Shown in pieces: positions 22,039 to 31,627 of a stretch of DNA of 64,000 bases. The notes beneath the pieces are model-generated. The model saw only the letters and a program-made list of their open reading frames with translations, did not search any database and was not told the DNA's origin. Source of the stretch: Arsenicicoccus cauae (GTDB taxonomy: Bacteria; Actinomycetota; Actinomycetes; Actinomycetales; Dermatophilaceae). Within the stretch, counting starts at the first letter, position 1; every line of letters begins with the position of its first letter. Position numbers and translations under genes: made by a program. Location: assembly GCF_009707125.1 (NCBI RefSeq), contig NZ_WLVL01000018.1:62001-126000 (forward strand), in the 5' to 3' direction.

Positions 22039-23778
22039 TCAGCGGGGGATGTTGCGCAGGTTGGCCCTCGCCATCTCGACCATCTTGCCGACGCCCCCGT
22101 CGAGCACGGTCTTGGTGGCGGCGGACGCGAAGCCCGTGACCTGCTCGAGGGTGATCTCCGGCGGGATCGACAGGGCGTTGGGGTCGGTCACGACGTCGAC
22201 GAGCACCGGACCCGGCGTGGCGAGCGCCCGGCCGAGGCCCTCGCGGATGGCCTTGGGGTCCGTGATCCGCAGGCTCGGGATGCCGCAGCCCTGGGCGATG
22301 GCGGCGTAGTCCACGTGCGCGCGGTCGGTGCCGTAGTCCGGCAGGCCGTCCACGAGCATCTCGAGCTTGACCATGCCGAGCGTCGAGTTGTTGAACACCA
22401 CGATCTTGACGTCGAGCCGGTGCTCGGCGACGGTCACCAGCTCGCCCATCAGCATCGACAGCCCCCCGTCACCCGACATCGAGATCACCTGGCGCCCGGG
22501 CTGGCTCGCCGCGGCGCCGATCGCGTGCGGCAGGGCGTTGGCCATGGTGCCGTGGTGCCAGGAGCCGAGGACGCGGCGCCGGCCGTTGGGCGTGAGGTAG
22601 CGCGCGGCCCACACGTTGCACATGCCCGTGTCGACGGTGAAGACGGCGTCGTCGGAGGCGAGGTCGTCCAGGATCGAGGCGAGGTACTCGGGATGGATCG
22701 GCACCATCGTGTCGACGTCATGGGTGTAGGCCTTGACGACCTTGTCGAGGGTCGAGGCGTGCTCCTTCAGCATCCTGTGCAGGTATCGCCCGTCCCGCTC
22801 ACGCCCCAGCATCGGCAGCAGCGCGTCGATGGTCGCGTCGACGTCACCCTCCACCGCCAGGGACAGCTTGGCGCGACGCCCCAGGCGTTCGCCATACCGG
22901 TCGACCTGAACGATCACCGTGTCCTTGGGCAGGAACTGGTCGTAGGGGAAGTCGGTGCCGAGGAGCAGGACGAGGTCGGCCTGGTCCATCGCCTCGGCGC
23001 ACGCGCCGTAGCCGAGCAGCCCGCTCATCCCGACGTCGTAGGGATTGTCGAACTGGATCCACTCCTTGCCGCCGAGGGCATGCCCCACCGGCGCCTGCAG
23101 AGCCTCGGCCAGCGCCATCACCTGGTCGTGGGCGCCTCGCACCCCCGCTCCGACGAAGAGCATGGGCTTCTTGGCCCGGTCGAGCAGGCGCGCGAGCTCG
23201 GTCACCACCTCGGGGTCCGGGACGTGGCGCGGTGGCCGCTCCGAGGTGTGGCCGAGGGCGGGCGCGTCGACCGCGGGCTCCTCGGCGACGTCGCCGGGCA
23301 GGACCAGGACGCAGACCCCGCTGCGGGCGATGGCGGTCTGGGTCGCGATGTGCAGGATCCGGGCGGCCTGGCGCGGGCTGTTGGCGACCTCGGCGTAGTG
23401 GCTGCACTCGGCGAACAGCTGCTCGGGGTGCGTGGCCTGGAAGAAGTAGGTGCCGATCTGCGGCGAGGGGATGTGGCTCGCGATGGCCAGGACCTTGGCG
23501 CCACCGCGGTTGGCGTCGTAGAGGCCCTGGACGAGGTGGGTGTTGCCGGGGCCGCAGGAGGCCGCACACACGGCGAGCCGTCCGGTGAGCCGTGACTCGG
23601 CGGCCGCGGCGAAGGCGGCGGCCTCCTCGTTGTGGACGGCGAAGAAGGAGATGTCACCGTCGCGACGGATCGCGTCGGTGACGGGGTTGAGGCTGTCCCC
23701 CACGAGCCCGTAGACGCGTTGCACCCCGAGGGACTTCAGGTGGGCGATCAGCTGGTCGGCGACGGTGGGCTTGGCCAT
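22039..23778 (-). CDS. poxB: Pyruvate:quinone oxidoreductase-type thiamine-diphosphate enzyme
   Basis: 579 aa; the ATG follows a strong GGAGG. It most likely oxidises pyruvate to acetate and CO2 with FAD and quinone. The ThDP-enzyme domains run in order: PYR domain (VYGLVGDSLNPVTDAIRR, HNEEAAAFAAAAES with the catalytic glutamate), the central FAD/nucleotide domain, and the PP domain with GDGGLSMLMGELVTVAEHRLDVKIVVFNN (the GDG..NN diphosphate/Mg motif). SWHHGTMANALPHAIGA precedes it. The C-terminal ~30 residues could be the lipid-binding helix typical of PoxB (TLEQVTGFASAATKTVLDGG), but this is less clear. It stands alone, convergent with tesB. Confidence 0.9.
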   Translation of the reverse strand: MAKPTVADQLIAHLKSLGVQRVYGLVGDSLNPVTDAIRRDGDISFFAVHNEEAAAFAAAAESRLTGRLAVCAASCGPGNTHLVQGLYDANRGGAKVLAIASHIPSPQIGTYFFQATHPEQLFAECSHYAEVANSPRQAARILHIATQTAIARSGVCVLVLPGDVAEEPAVDAPALGHTSERPPRHVPDPEVVTELARLLDRAKKPMLFVGAGVRGAHDQVMALAEALQAPVGHALGGKEWIQFDNPYDVGMSGLLGYGACAEAMDQADLVLLLGTDFPYDQFLPKDTVIVQVDRYGERLGRRAKLSLAVEGDVDATIDALLPMLGRERDGRYLHRMLKEHASTLDKVVKAYTHDVDTMVPIHPEYLASILDDLASDDAVFTVDTGMCNVWAARYLTPNGRRRVLGSWHHGTMANALPHAIGAAASQPGRQVISMSGDGGLSMLMGELVTVAEHRLDVKIVVFNNSTLGMVKLEMLVDGLPDYGTDRAHVDYAAIAQGCGIPSLRITDPKAIREGLGRALATPGPVLVDVVTDPNALSIPPEITLEQVTGFASAATKTVLDGGVGKMVEMARANLRNIPR

Positions 23779-23886
23779 GCACGAACCTCCTGCGTAGGGC
23801 GGACGGCGTCGCGGACGTGCGGCGTCGCCCCTACCCCTACCCACCGCGCCCGGCTTCATCGCCGGTGACGACCACCATCTCGTATG

Positions 23887-23936
23887 CCGAGAGCCGCACC
23901 CCGACCCGGGGATCCGGGGCGGGATGCGGCTCTCGG
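23887..23936 (-). terminator. Hairpin behind ettA
   Basis: CCGAGAGCCGCA (23887-23898) and TGCGGCTCTCGG (23925-23936) pair over 12 bp, with further pairing of CCCCG/CGGGG inside. It lies 14 bases after the ettA stop and upstream of poxB. Confidence 0.75.
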
Positions 23937-23949
23937 GCTACGGCGGTGG

Positions 23950-25632
<1,683 letters not shown>

Positions 25633-25740
25633 GAGGCTCAGGCTATCGGTCGCCCACCAGGGCCGACGAATCCGTCGAGGCCGGTCGCGCGGTGCCGCGG
25701 TCGGACCGGGCACCGCGCGACCGGTGCGGCGCGGGCACCG

Positions 25741-26349
25741 TCAGAGGAAGGCGGGCTCGCGCTCGGTGACGACACCGTCCGCATCCACGTCGTAGTCGTC
25801 GTCGACGTCGACGTCGACGTCACCGTGGATGCCGTCGCCGCCGTGGACGACGTCACCGTGGATGCCGTCGGCGTGGGGAGCGGCTCCCGGCTCCGTCTCG
25901 GGCAGTCCGTAGGTCACCACACCGTCCGGGAGGGCGCCCCGGTCGTTCGCCGCCGCCACCTCGGGATCGGCCATGCGGTCGGACGTGGAGCTGTGGACGC
26001 CCTTGGTCACGTCGGCGAAGGCGAAGGTGAGGTCGGGGCCCACCGCGTGGGCGTCGATCTCGACGTTGGTCCCGCGACGCTCCCCCTGCTCCCAGTCGGT
26101 GACGCGCAAGCGGCCCCGCACGATGACGCGCGTGCCCTGCTTGAGCGAGGCCGCGCAGTTCTGGCCGAGCGAGCGAAAGGCCGTGACCCGGACGAAGTTG
26201 GTGTGCCCGTCGCCCCAACCGCCCTCGCGGTTGCGCTTGCGCTCCGTGCAGGCGATCCGGAAGGCGGCGAACACGTCGCCACCCTGGGTGAACCGCAGCT
26301 CGGGGTCGGCGCACAGGTTGCCGGTGACGGTGATCATGGTCTCGTGCAT
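25741..26349 (-). CDS. ssb: Single-stranded-DNA-binding protein with atypical tail
   Basis: 202 aa from an ATG after AGGAGG; an in-frame ATG four codons on is also possible. It coats single-stranded DNA. The OB fold is clear (MITVTGNLCADPELRFTQGGDVFAAFRIACTER, NFVRVTAFRSLGQNCAASLKQGTRVIVRGRLRV). The tail has two GIHGDV segments, then a run DVDVDVDDDYDVDAD, and it ends EPAFL instead of the usual DDDIPF protein-interaction tip. This looks like a paralogous SsbB-type protein rather than the replicative one, which normally lies with rpsF/rpsR and is not here. The acidic repeat and hydrophobic end may still bind partners. Confidence 0.88.
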   Translation of the reverse strand: MHETMITVTGNLCADPELRFTQGGDVFAAFRIACTERKRNREGGWGDGHTNFVRVTAFRSLGQNCAASLKQGTRVIVRGRLRVTDWEQGERRGTNVEIDAHAVGPDLTFAFADVTKGVHSSTSDRMADPEVAAANDRGALPDGVVTYGLPETEPGAAPHADGIHGDVVHGGDGIHGDVDVDVDDDYDVDADGVVTEREPAFL

Positions 26350-26523
26350 CAGGTGTCCTCCTGGTCGGGTCCTCCTGGTCGTGAGGACGTGACCCCAGGC
26401 TCGGACGAGCGGGGCGCGGCGGCCAGGGCCTGGGCGCGGCCTGTGGACAACGACGCGGAATGACGCGACGCCGCCGTCCCCTGTGGACGACGGCGTCGGG
26501 GGGGGCGAGACAGAGCGGGCGTG

Positions 26524-28176
26524 CTAGCCCTTGATCGCCTGGTCGAGCAGCTCCCGGGTGCGCGCGTGCCGGGCGAGCACCGCCTGCACCTCGCTGACCA
26601 GTCGCTCCTGCGCGACGTCGTGGATCGCCGCGTCGAAACGCCGCCCGATGCCGTCACGGCGGCGTCGGGCGCCGGCCCGCGCGACGGCCCGGCCGAGGGC
26701 GGCGAGCAGCAGCCCGAGCAGGATCCCCCCGACGAGCATCAGCAACGGGTAGGGCAGGATCCCGACCGTCGGTGGCTCGGGCACCGGCAGCTGGGCCCAG
26801 CCGAGGCCCATGAGGACCAGGAGCCAGGCGAGCCCGCCGAGCGCGACCAGGGCGAGGAGCCACTGGAGCCCGTTGAGCACGCTCCACCACACGGGGCGCC
26901 GGGCGCGCAGCGGCACCTCGAGGACCGTCTGGTCCAAGGAGTCCACCAGGTCGTTGTCCTCGGGGGCCGCCGCGCGGTGAACGGCATCGGCCCACCGGGT
27001 GGGCAGCCCCTGGGAGGCGACGTCGGCGAGGTGACGGGTCGCGAGGTCCACGGAGGCGCGGGCGGCCGGCGTGGGCGGGGGCAGCGACGACCGACCGATC
27101 GTCCGCCGGACGTCCGTCGCCTGGATGCCCAGGTCGTTGTCCTTGAGGCGCAGCCGCTTGAGCGGGTCGGGCCGCAACGCGTGGCCCCAGCGGGTGAACG
27201 GCCACCCCGTCGTCTGGGCGGCCTCCCGGCGGTAGTCCCGCTCGACCGCCTCGAGGACCACGGGCACGCCGGCCGCCCGGCCCAGGGCAGCGACCAGCTC
27301 GTCTGACGGTCCGTCGGGGATCCGGGGGTCGCTGGACCCCACCTCGGCGCGCAGCTCCTCCGCGGAGGCCCGCAGGTCTCCGGTGAGCCGTCGCTCGGCC
27401 GCCGTGCGCGACGACACGGCCGCGGCGAGGCGCTGCTGCAGCACGTCCAGCCCCAGGCCGGTGCGCGCCGACGTGGGGATCACCTCCGCCGCCGGGATCC
27501 CGTCGTCCGCGAGGATCCGGCGCAGGTCGGCGGTGCACTGCTGCACGCCCTCGGCGGACAGGCGGTCGGCGTGGTTGAGGACGACCACGGTGACCGCGTC
27601 GTGCTCGGACAGCACCTGGATGTAGTCGTCGTGCAGGCGGGCGTCGGCATACTTCTGGGGGTCGGTGACCCAGACGAAGACGTCCACGAGCTGCAGGACC
27701 CGGTCCGCCTCCGCACGGTGGGACTGGGTGCGCGAGTCGAAGTCCGGCAGGTCGAGCAGGACGAGACCGTCAAGGTCGGCGGCCCGTCCGTGGACCGGGT
27801 CCGTCGCGACGCGGTGGCGGGCCCCCACGCCCAGCCAGTCGAGCAGCGGGGTCGCGGGGTCGTCCCCCCAGACCGCGGCGCTGGCCGTGGACGTCGTGGG
27901 ACGGCGAGCGCCGACCCGTGAGACGTCCTCGCCGACGAGGGCGTTGAAGGTCGAGGACTTGCCGGACCCGGTGGCGCCGGCGAGCGCCACCACGGTGTGC
28001 GTGCCGACGAGGGCCGTGCGCTCCCGGGTCTGGTTGACGATCCGGCGCGCCGGAGCCACCGCCTGCTCGCTCAGCTCGGCCCCGCCCGTCTGCAGCGCCT
28101 CGGCGAGGATCCGGGCCCGCTCGGTGGCGGGCAGCGTGGTCTCCTCGGTGGTCCGTCGTCTGAGGATGCTGGTCAT
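26524..28176 (-). CDS. Dynamin-like/YfjP-type membrane GTPase, second of pair
   Basis: 550 aa. The GTPase domain has G1 GATGSGKSST (about residues 68-77), G2 threonines in RRPTTST, G3 DLPDF (as DLPDFDSR) and G4 VLNHADRLS (N-H-A-D for NKxD). A helical middle follows, then two TM helices (GLQWLLALVALGGLAWLLVLMGLGW and ILPYPLLMLVGGILLGLLLAALG) and a C-terminal helical tail. This suggests a membrane-anchored, dynamin-like mechano-GTPase. It overlaps the upstream GTPase stop by four bases (ATGA). It could be compared with the DynA/DynB pair of Streptomyces, but identity by descent is not shown here. Confidence 0.8.
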   Translation of the reverse strand: MTSILRRRTTEETTLPATERARILAEALQTGGAELSEQAVAPARRIVNQTRERTALVGTHTVVALAGATGSGKSSTFNALVGEDVSRVGARRPTTSTASAAVWGDDPATPLLDWLGVGARHRVATDPVHGRAADLDGLVLLDLPDFDSRTQSHRAEADRVLQLVDVFVWVTDPQKYADARLHDDYIQVLSEHDAVTVVVLNHADRLSAEGVQQCTADLRRILADDGIPAAEVIPTSARTGLGLDVLQQRLAAAVSSRTAAERRLTGDLRASAEELRAEVGSSDPRIPDGPSDELVAALGRAAGVPVVLEAVERDYRREAAQTTGWPFTRWGHALRPDPLKRLRLKDNDLGIQATDVRRTIGRSSLPPPTPAARASVDLATRHLADVASQGLPTRWADAVHRAAAPEDNDLVDSLDQTVLEVPLRARRPVWWSVLNGLQWLLALVALGGLAWLLVLMGLGWAQLPVPEPPTVGILPYPLLMLVGGILLGLLLAALGRAVARAGARRRRDGIGRRFDAAIHDVAQERLVSEVQAVLARHARTRELLDQAIKG

Positions 28177-29927
28177 CGGGCCGCCCTGATGCTCACGGCG
28201 GCCTGCGCGAGGTCGCTCGACTGGTTGCTGTCCACCGCGACGTCGTCGACGGCCTCGAGATAGCGGCGCTCCTCGTCGGCATACAACCGCTGGACCCGCT
28301 CCATGAGGTCCCGACGCGCCCTGCGGGCGAGGTCCCGGACGGCCTGGTCGCCAAAGATCGCCTCCAGGATGCGCTGCGCGAGGACCGCGGACCCCGCGGC
28401 GATGCCGCCCTCGGCGCCGGTGAGGCCGCTGGTGTGGGTGAAGACGACGAGCATGAGCACCACGGACAGGGCGTTGACGCCGTACGCGAGGACGCGGGCC
28501 GTGGTGCGCTTGTCCTGGCCCTCGTCCCGGATCATGGCGAGCAGGTCCGACTGCCAGTCGCGGACCAGCCGGTCGACGCGGTCGGGCAGCTCGACGGAGG
28601 ACATCCCCAGCGCGGTGCGCTGCGCCAGCAGGACCTCGCCCCCGGGGGTGTTGCGCCACTGTCGGCGGACGTCGGAGGCGGCCCGGTCGGCCTGCGCCTG
28701 GATGAGCGAGGCGACGCCGGACTGCAGCACCTCCCCGAGCTGGTCCGCGGGCTGGGGCTGGCCCTTGACCGCGGCGGTGATCCGGTCGCGGATCCGGCCG
28801 ATGCCGGACTCGATGGTGCGCAGGAACTCGCCGGTGCCGACGAACTCCTGCCAGCGGGCCAGCACCTCGCCCCGCAGGAGGGTGCCGTCGCTCACCCCCA
28901 GGTCCACGCCCTCGAGCGCGTCGTCGTAGGCGCGGTCGGCCGCTCGCCGCAGCCCCGCGGCGGCCTCCAGCTGGTCGTCGCTGGCCTCCACGAGCCCCGA
29001 GACCCGCCCCGAGAGCGAGTCGAGGGCTCCCGACAGGGTGCGGCGGACCACGGCCTGACGGGCCACCGCGTCCTCCGCCAACGTGGTCAGCCAGCGACGC
29101 AGCGGACCCACCTCGCGCTCGGGGAGCAGTCCGCCGTCCTCGAGGACGGTCTCGCGGACCGTGAAGATGGGGGCGCTGTCGAGCTGCTGCTCGGCCAGCA
29201 TGCGCGCCAGGTCCTCGCGGACCTCGACCACGGCGTCGTCGGGCACCCGGTCCAGCACGATGGCGACGGAGGTCCCGCGGTCCCCGGCCTCCCTGAGCAG
29301 GTCCCACGGCACGGCGTCGGCGTAGCGCGCGGCGGTGGTGACGAAGAGCCACAGGTCCGCGGCGTTGAGCAGCTGCCGGGACAGCTCGCGGTTGGCCGCG
29401 ACCACGGAGTCGATGTCGGGCGCGTCGAGCAGCGCGAGGCCCGCCGGGAGGGAGTCGGAGGTCACGAGGCGCACCGACCCCATGTCGTCGTCCGGGGTGC
29501 CCTGGCTGTCGCTGCGGCCGGTGAGCCGCCCGAAGCGGGGCAGGACCTTGGTGGTGAACCACTCGCGGTCCGCCTCGTGGTGCACGAGGACGGGAGCCCG
29601 GGTCGTGGGCCGCAGGACCCCGCTGCGAGAGACCGCCTCGCGCACGACGGAGTTGACGAGGGTGGACTTGCCCGACCCGGTCGAGCCACCGACGACGACC
29701 AGGAGCGGGGCGTCCAGCGCCGCAAGCCGCGGGAGGACGTAGTCGTCGAGCTGCGTCACCAGGCTCGTGCGGGCCGCGCGCGCCTCGGCGGTGGAGCCCA
29801 GCTCGATGGGGAACTGCGCCCGCTCGACCACGGTCTTGAGGTGTGCCACGGCGTCCGGCAGGCGGTCGTCGCCGCGGATCGCCGGGCTGTCCACCATCTC
29901 CACGAGTCCCCCAGGGTTTGCGGTCAC
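28173..29927 (-). CDS. Dynamin-like membrane GTPase, first of pair
   Basis: 584 aa from a GTG; an in-frame GTG eight codons later and an ATG two codons after that are also possible because GGGGGA precedes them. G1 is VGGSTGSGKSTL (about residues 79-90), the G2 threonines are in RPTTRAP, G3 is LDAPDIDS (DAPD) and the G4 position is VLDRVPDD. A long helical region follows and one hydrophobic stretch (VLAYGVNALSVVLMLVVFTHTSG). It is first in a two-gene operon with the other GTPase. Such paired GTPases probably heteromerise at the membrane; a role in division or membrane repair is inference from the dynamin superfamily. Confidence 0.8.
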   Translation of the reverse strand: MTANPGGLVEMVDSPAIRGDDRLPDAVAHLKTVVERAQFPIELGSTAEARAARTSLVTQLDDYVLPRLAALDAPLLVVVGGSTGSGKSTLVNSVVREAVSRSGVLRPTTRAPVLVHHEADREWFTTKVLPRFGRLTGRSDSQGTPDDDMGSVRLVTSDSLPAGLALLDAPDIDSVVAANRELSRQLLNAADLWLFVTTAARYADAVPWDLLREAGDRGTSVAIVLDRVPDDAVVEVREDLARMLAEQQLDSAPIFTVRETVLEDGGLLPEREVGPLRRWLTTLAEDAVARQAVVRRTLSGALDSLSGRVSGLVEASDDQLEAAAGLRRAADRAYDDALEGVDLGVSDGTLLRGEVLARWQEFVGTGEFLRTIESGIGRIRDRITAAVKGQPQPADQLGEVLQSGVASLIQAQADRAASDVRRQWRNTPGGEVLLAQRTALGMSSVELPDRVDRLVRDWQSDLLAMIRDEGQDKRTTARVLAYGVNALSVVLMLVVFTHTSGLTGAEGGIAAGSAVLAQRILEAIFGDQAVRDLARRARRDLMERVQRLYADEERRYLEAVDDVAVDSNQSSDLAQAAVSIRAAR

Positions 29928-30138
29928 GGGTTGCGGTCACGGATCGTCACCACGGCACGGTCTCGGCCCTGGTCGTCGCGCATATTCTGACAGGAAGCTT
30001 CCCGTTTCGTGGGGTCTTGACCCTCACGCGTGCCTCAGGATTCTCACCGGGACGGCTCGCTAGACTCCCCCGGAAGGCCGACGCGTGTCACGGACCGTGA
30101 CCCGCCCGGCAGACTCACCCACCTGTGCAGGAGCCCCC

Positions 30139-31080
30139 GTGTCCGCCAAGAAGAACCGCGCGAGCAGCGCCAAGCAGGCCGCCCGCCAGCGCACCGCCGA
30201 GATCCGCGCCCAGCAGGAGGCGGCCGAGCGCAAGCGGCGACTGCTCCTCGCCGCCGTCACCTCCGTCGTGGTCCTCGCGATCATCGGCGCCATCGTGGCC
30301 GTGGCCGTGCTCGACAAGGACAAGCCCTCCCCGGCCGCCGCGGGCGCGGTCGCGCTGGACGCCGCCGCGCTCTCCTCCATCAACGACGTGCCGGCGTCGG
30401 CCTTCGCGGCCGCCGGCGTGAGCGACCAGATCACCAACGGCCCCAAGCGGGTCAAGGACGCGCCCGCCGCCACCCGCGACGGCAAGCCGCAGGTGCTCTA
30501 CGTCGGTGCCGAGTACTGCCCCTACTGCGCCGGGCTGCGCTGGTCCACGGCGGTGGCCCTCGGCCGGTTCGGCCAGTGGACCTCCCTCACCGAGAGCAAG
30601 TCCATCCAGGAGGCCGGCCTCGACCCGCTGTCGACGGTGTCGTTCAGCCAGCAGAACCACGGTGCGGCCTACGCCAGCGAGACGCTCACCTTCAACGGCT
30701 ACGAGACCACCACGTCCGAGCAGCGCAACGGCCAGTTCGTCAAGCTCGACCGGCTCGAGGGCCAGGACGACGCGACCTTCAAGAAGTACGACTTCCCGCC
30801 CTATGTCGAGGGGCAGGGCGGCTCCATCCCGTTCCTGTCGATCGGGGGCAAGACCTTCCAGTCCGGCGGCATCTTCGACGTCCGCGTGCTCGAGGGCAAG
30901 AGCACCCAGCAGATCGCGACCGCCCTCAAGGACCCGCAGGACGAGACCACCAAGCAGATCCTGTCGGGCGCCAACGTCATCACGGCCGCGATCTGCGAGC
31001 AGACCGGCAACAAGCCCGCGGACGTCTGCTCGTCGGCCCCCGTCAAGGCGGGCGCCGCCAAGATCAAGGACCACCAGTGA
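30139..31080 (+). CDS. Membrane-anchored DsbA-like thiol-disulfide protein (DUF929 type)
   Basis: 313 aa from GTG after CAGGAG. A basic cytoplasmic N-terminus is followed by one TM anchor (about residues 35-57); the rest is extracytoplasmic. A thioredoxin-like active site CPYC lies at residues 127-130 in VLYVGAEYCPYCAGLRW, with SIPFLSIGGK as the cis-proline strand region and two further cysteines near the C-terminus (ICEQTG, DVCSS). It probably oxidises exported proteins. The VKOR gene overlaps it by four bases (GTGA), so the two form an oxidase and its re-oxidising partner. The upstream region has a TAGACT -10 candidate at 30061. Confidence 0.85.
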   Translation: MSAKKNRASSAKQAARQRTAEIRAQQEAAERKRRLLLAAVTSVVVLAIIGAIVAVAVLDKDKPSPAAAGAVALDAAALSSINDVPASAFAAAGVSDQITNGPKRVKDAPAATRDGKPQVLYVGAEYCPYCAGLRWSTAVALGRFGQWTSLTESKSIQEAGLDPLSTVSFSQQNHGAAYASETLTFNGYETTTSEQRNGQFVKLDRLEGQDDATFKKYDFPPYVEGQGGSIPFLSIGGKTFQSGGIFDVRVLEGKSTQQIATALKDPQDETTKQILSGANVITAAICEQTGNKPADVCSSAPVKAGAAKIKDHQ

Positions 31081-31517
31081 CGAACGCGCTGCCCGGGTGG
31101 CTGCGCTCCGGCGCGCTGCTCCTGGCCGTCGTCGGTCTGCTCGCGTCGGCCTACCTGACCTACGAGCACTTCACCGCGAGCGCCACCCTCGCCTGTCCCG
31201 AGGGAGAGGTGCTCAACTGCGCCAAGGTCACCGAGAGCCGGTACGCCACCTTCCTGGGGCTGCCCGTGGCGCTGGTGGGCCTCGCCTACTTCGTCGTCGT
31301 GACCCTGCTCTGCCTCCCGGCGGCGTGGCGGCGGCCCGACCTGGACCTGCCGCGACTGGTGCTCGTCGGTGTCGGCGTCCTCATGGTCTTCTACCTCGTG
31401 TGGGCCGAGCTGTTCGGGATCGGGGCGATCTGCTTGTGGTGCACCGTGATCCACGTCGCTACGGTGCTCATGTTCATCCTGCTCGTCTTTGGCCGGGCGC
31501 TGGCGCCGCGGCGCTGA
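31077..31517 (+). CDS. Vitamin K epoxide reductase (VKOR) family protein
   Basis: 146 aa from GTG, a typical single-domain bacterial VKOR. It is an integral membrane protein with four predicted helices (SGALLLAVVGLLASAYLTYEHF, GLPVALVGLAYFVVVTLLCLP, LVLVGVGVLMVFYLVWAELF, VIHVATVLMFILLVFG). The periplasmic-loop cysteines are at C40 and C48 (ACPEGEVLNCAK) and the quinone-side pair is CLWC. It passes electrons from a DsbA-like partner to quinone and so keeps disulfide formation running. The overlap with the DsbA-like gene just upstream supports that partnership. Confidence 0.92.
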   Translation: MTNALPGWLRSGALLLAVVGLLASAYLTYEHFTASATLACPEGEVLNCAKVTESRYATFLGLPVALVGLAYFVVVTLLCLPAAWRRPDLDLPRLVLVGVGVLMVFYLVWAELFGIGAICLWCTVIHVATVLMFILLVFGRALAPRR

Positions 31518-31546
31518 TCCCTCCCCCGCACCCAGCCAGAAGGCGC

Positions 31547-31583
31547 GGCGCCCCGCCCCCGGTGACCCCGGGAGCGGGGCGCC
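31547..31583. terminator. Hairpin between convergent VKOR and nucleotidase genes
   Basis: GGCGCCCCGC (31547-31556) pairs with GCGGGGCGCC (31574-31583), with additional CCCCGG/CCGGG pairing inside. It lies between two convergent genes. Confidence 0.7.
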
Positions 31584-31627
31584 TCGTCATACGGCAGGGA
31601 CGACGAGAACGACCTGCCCGTGCATCG

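Noticed and set aside
29960-30070. A strong sigma-70-like promoter using TTGACC (30017) and TAGACT (30061).
   Set aside because: The spacing is 38 bases, far from the usual 16-18; only the -10-like box is kept as a weak candidate.
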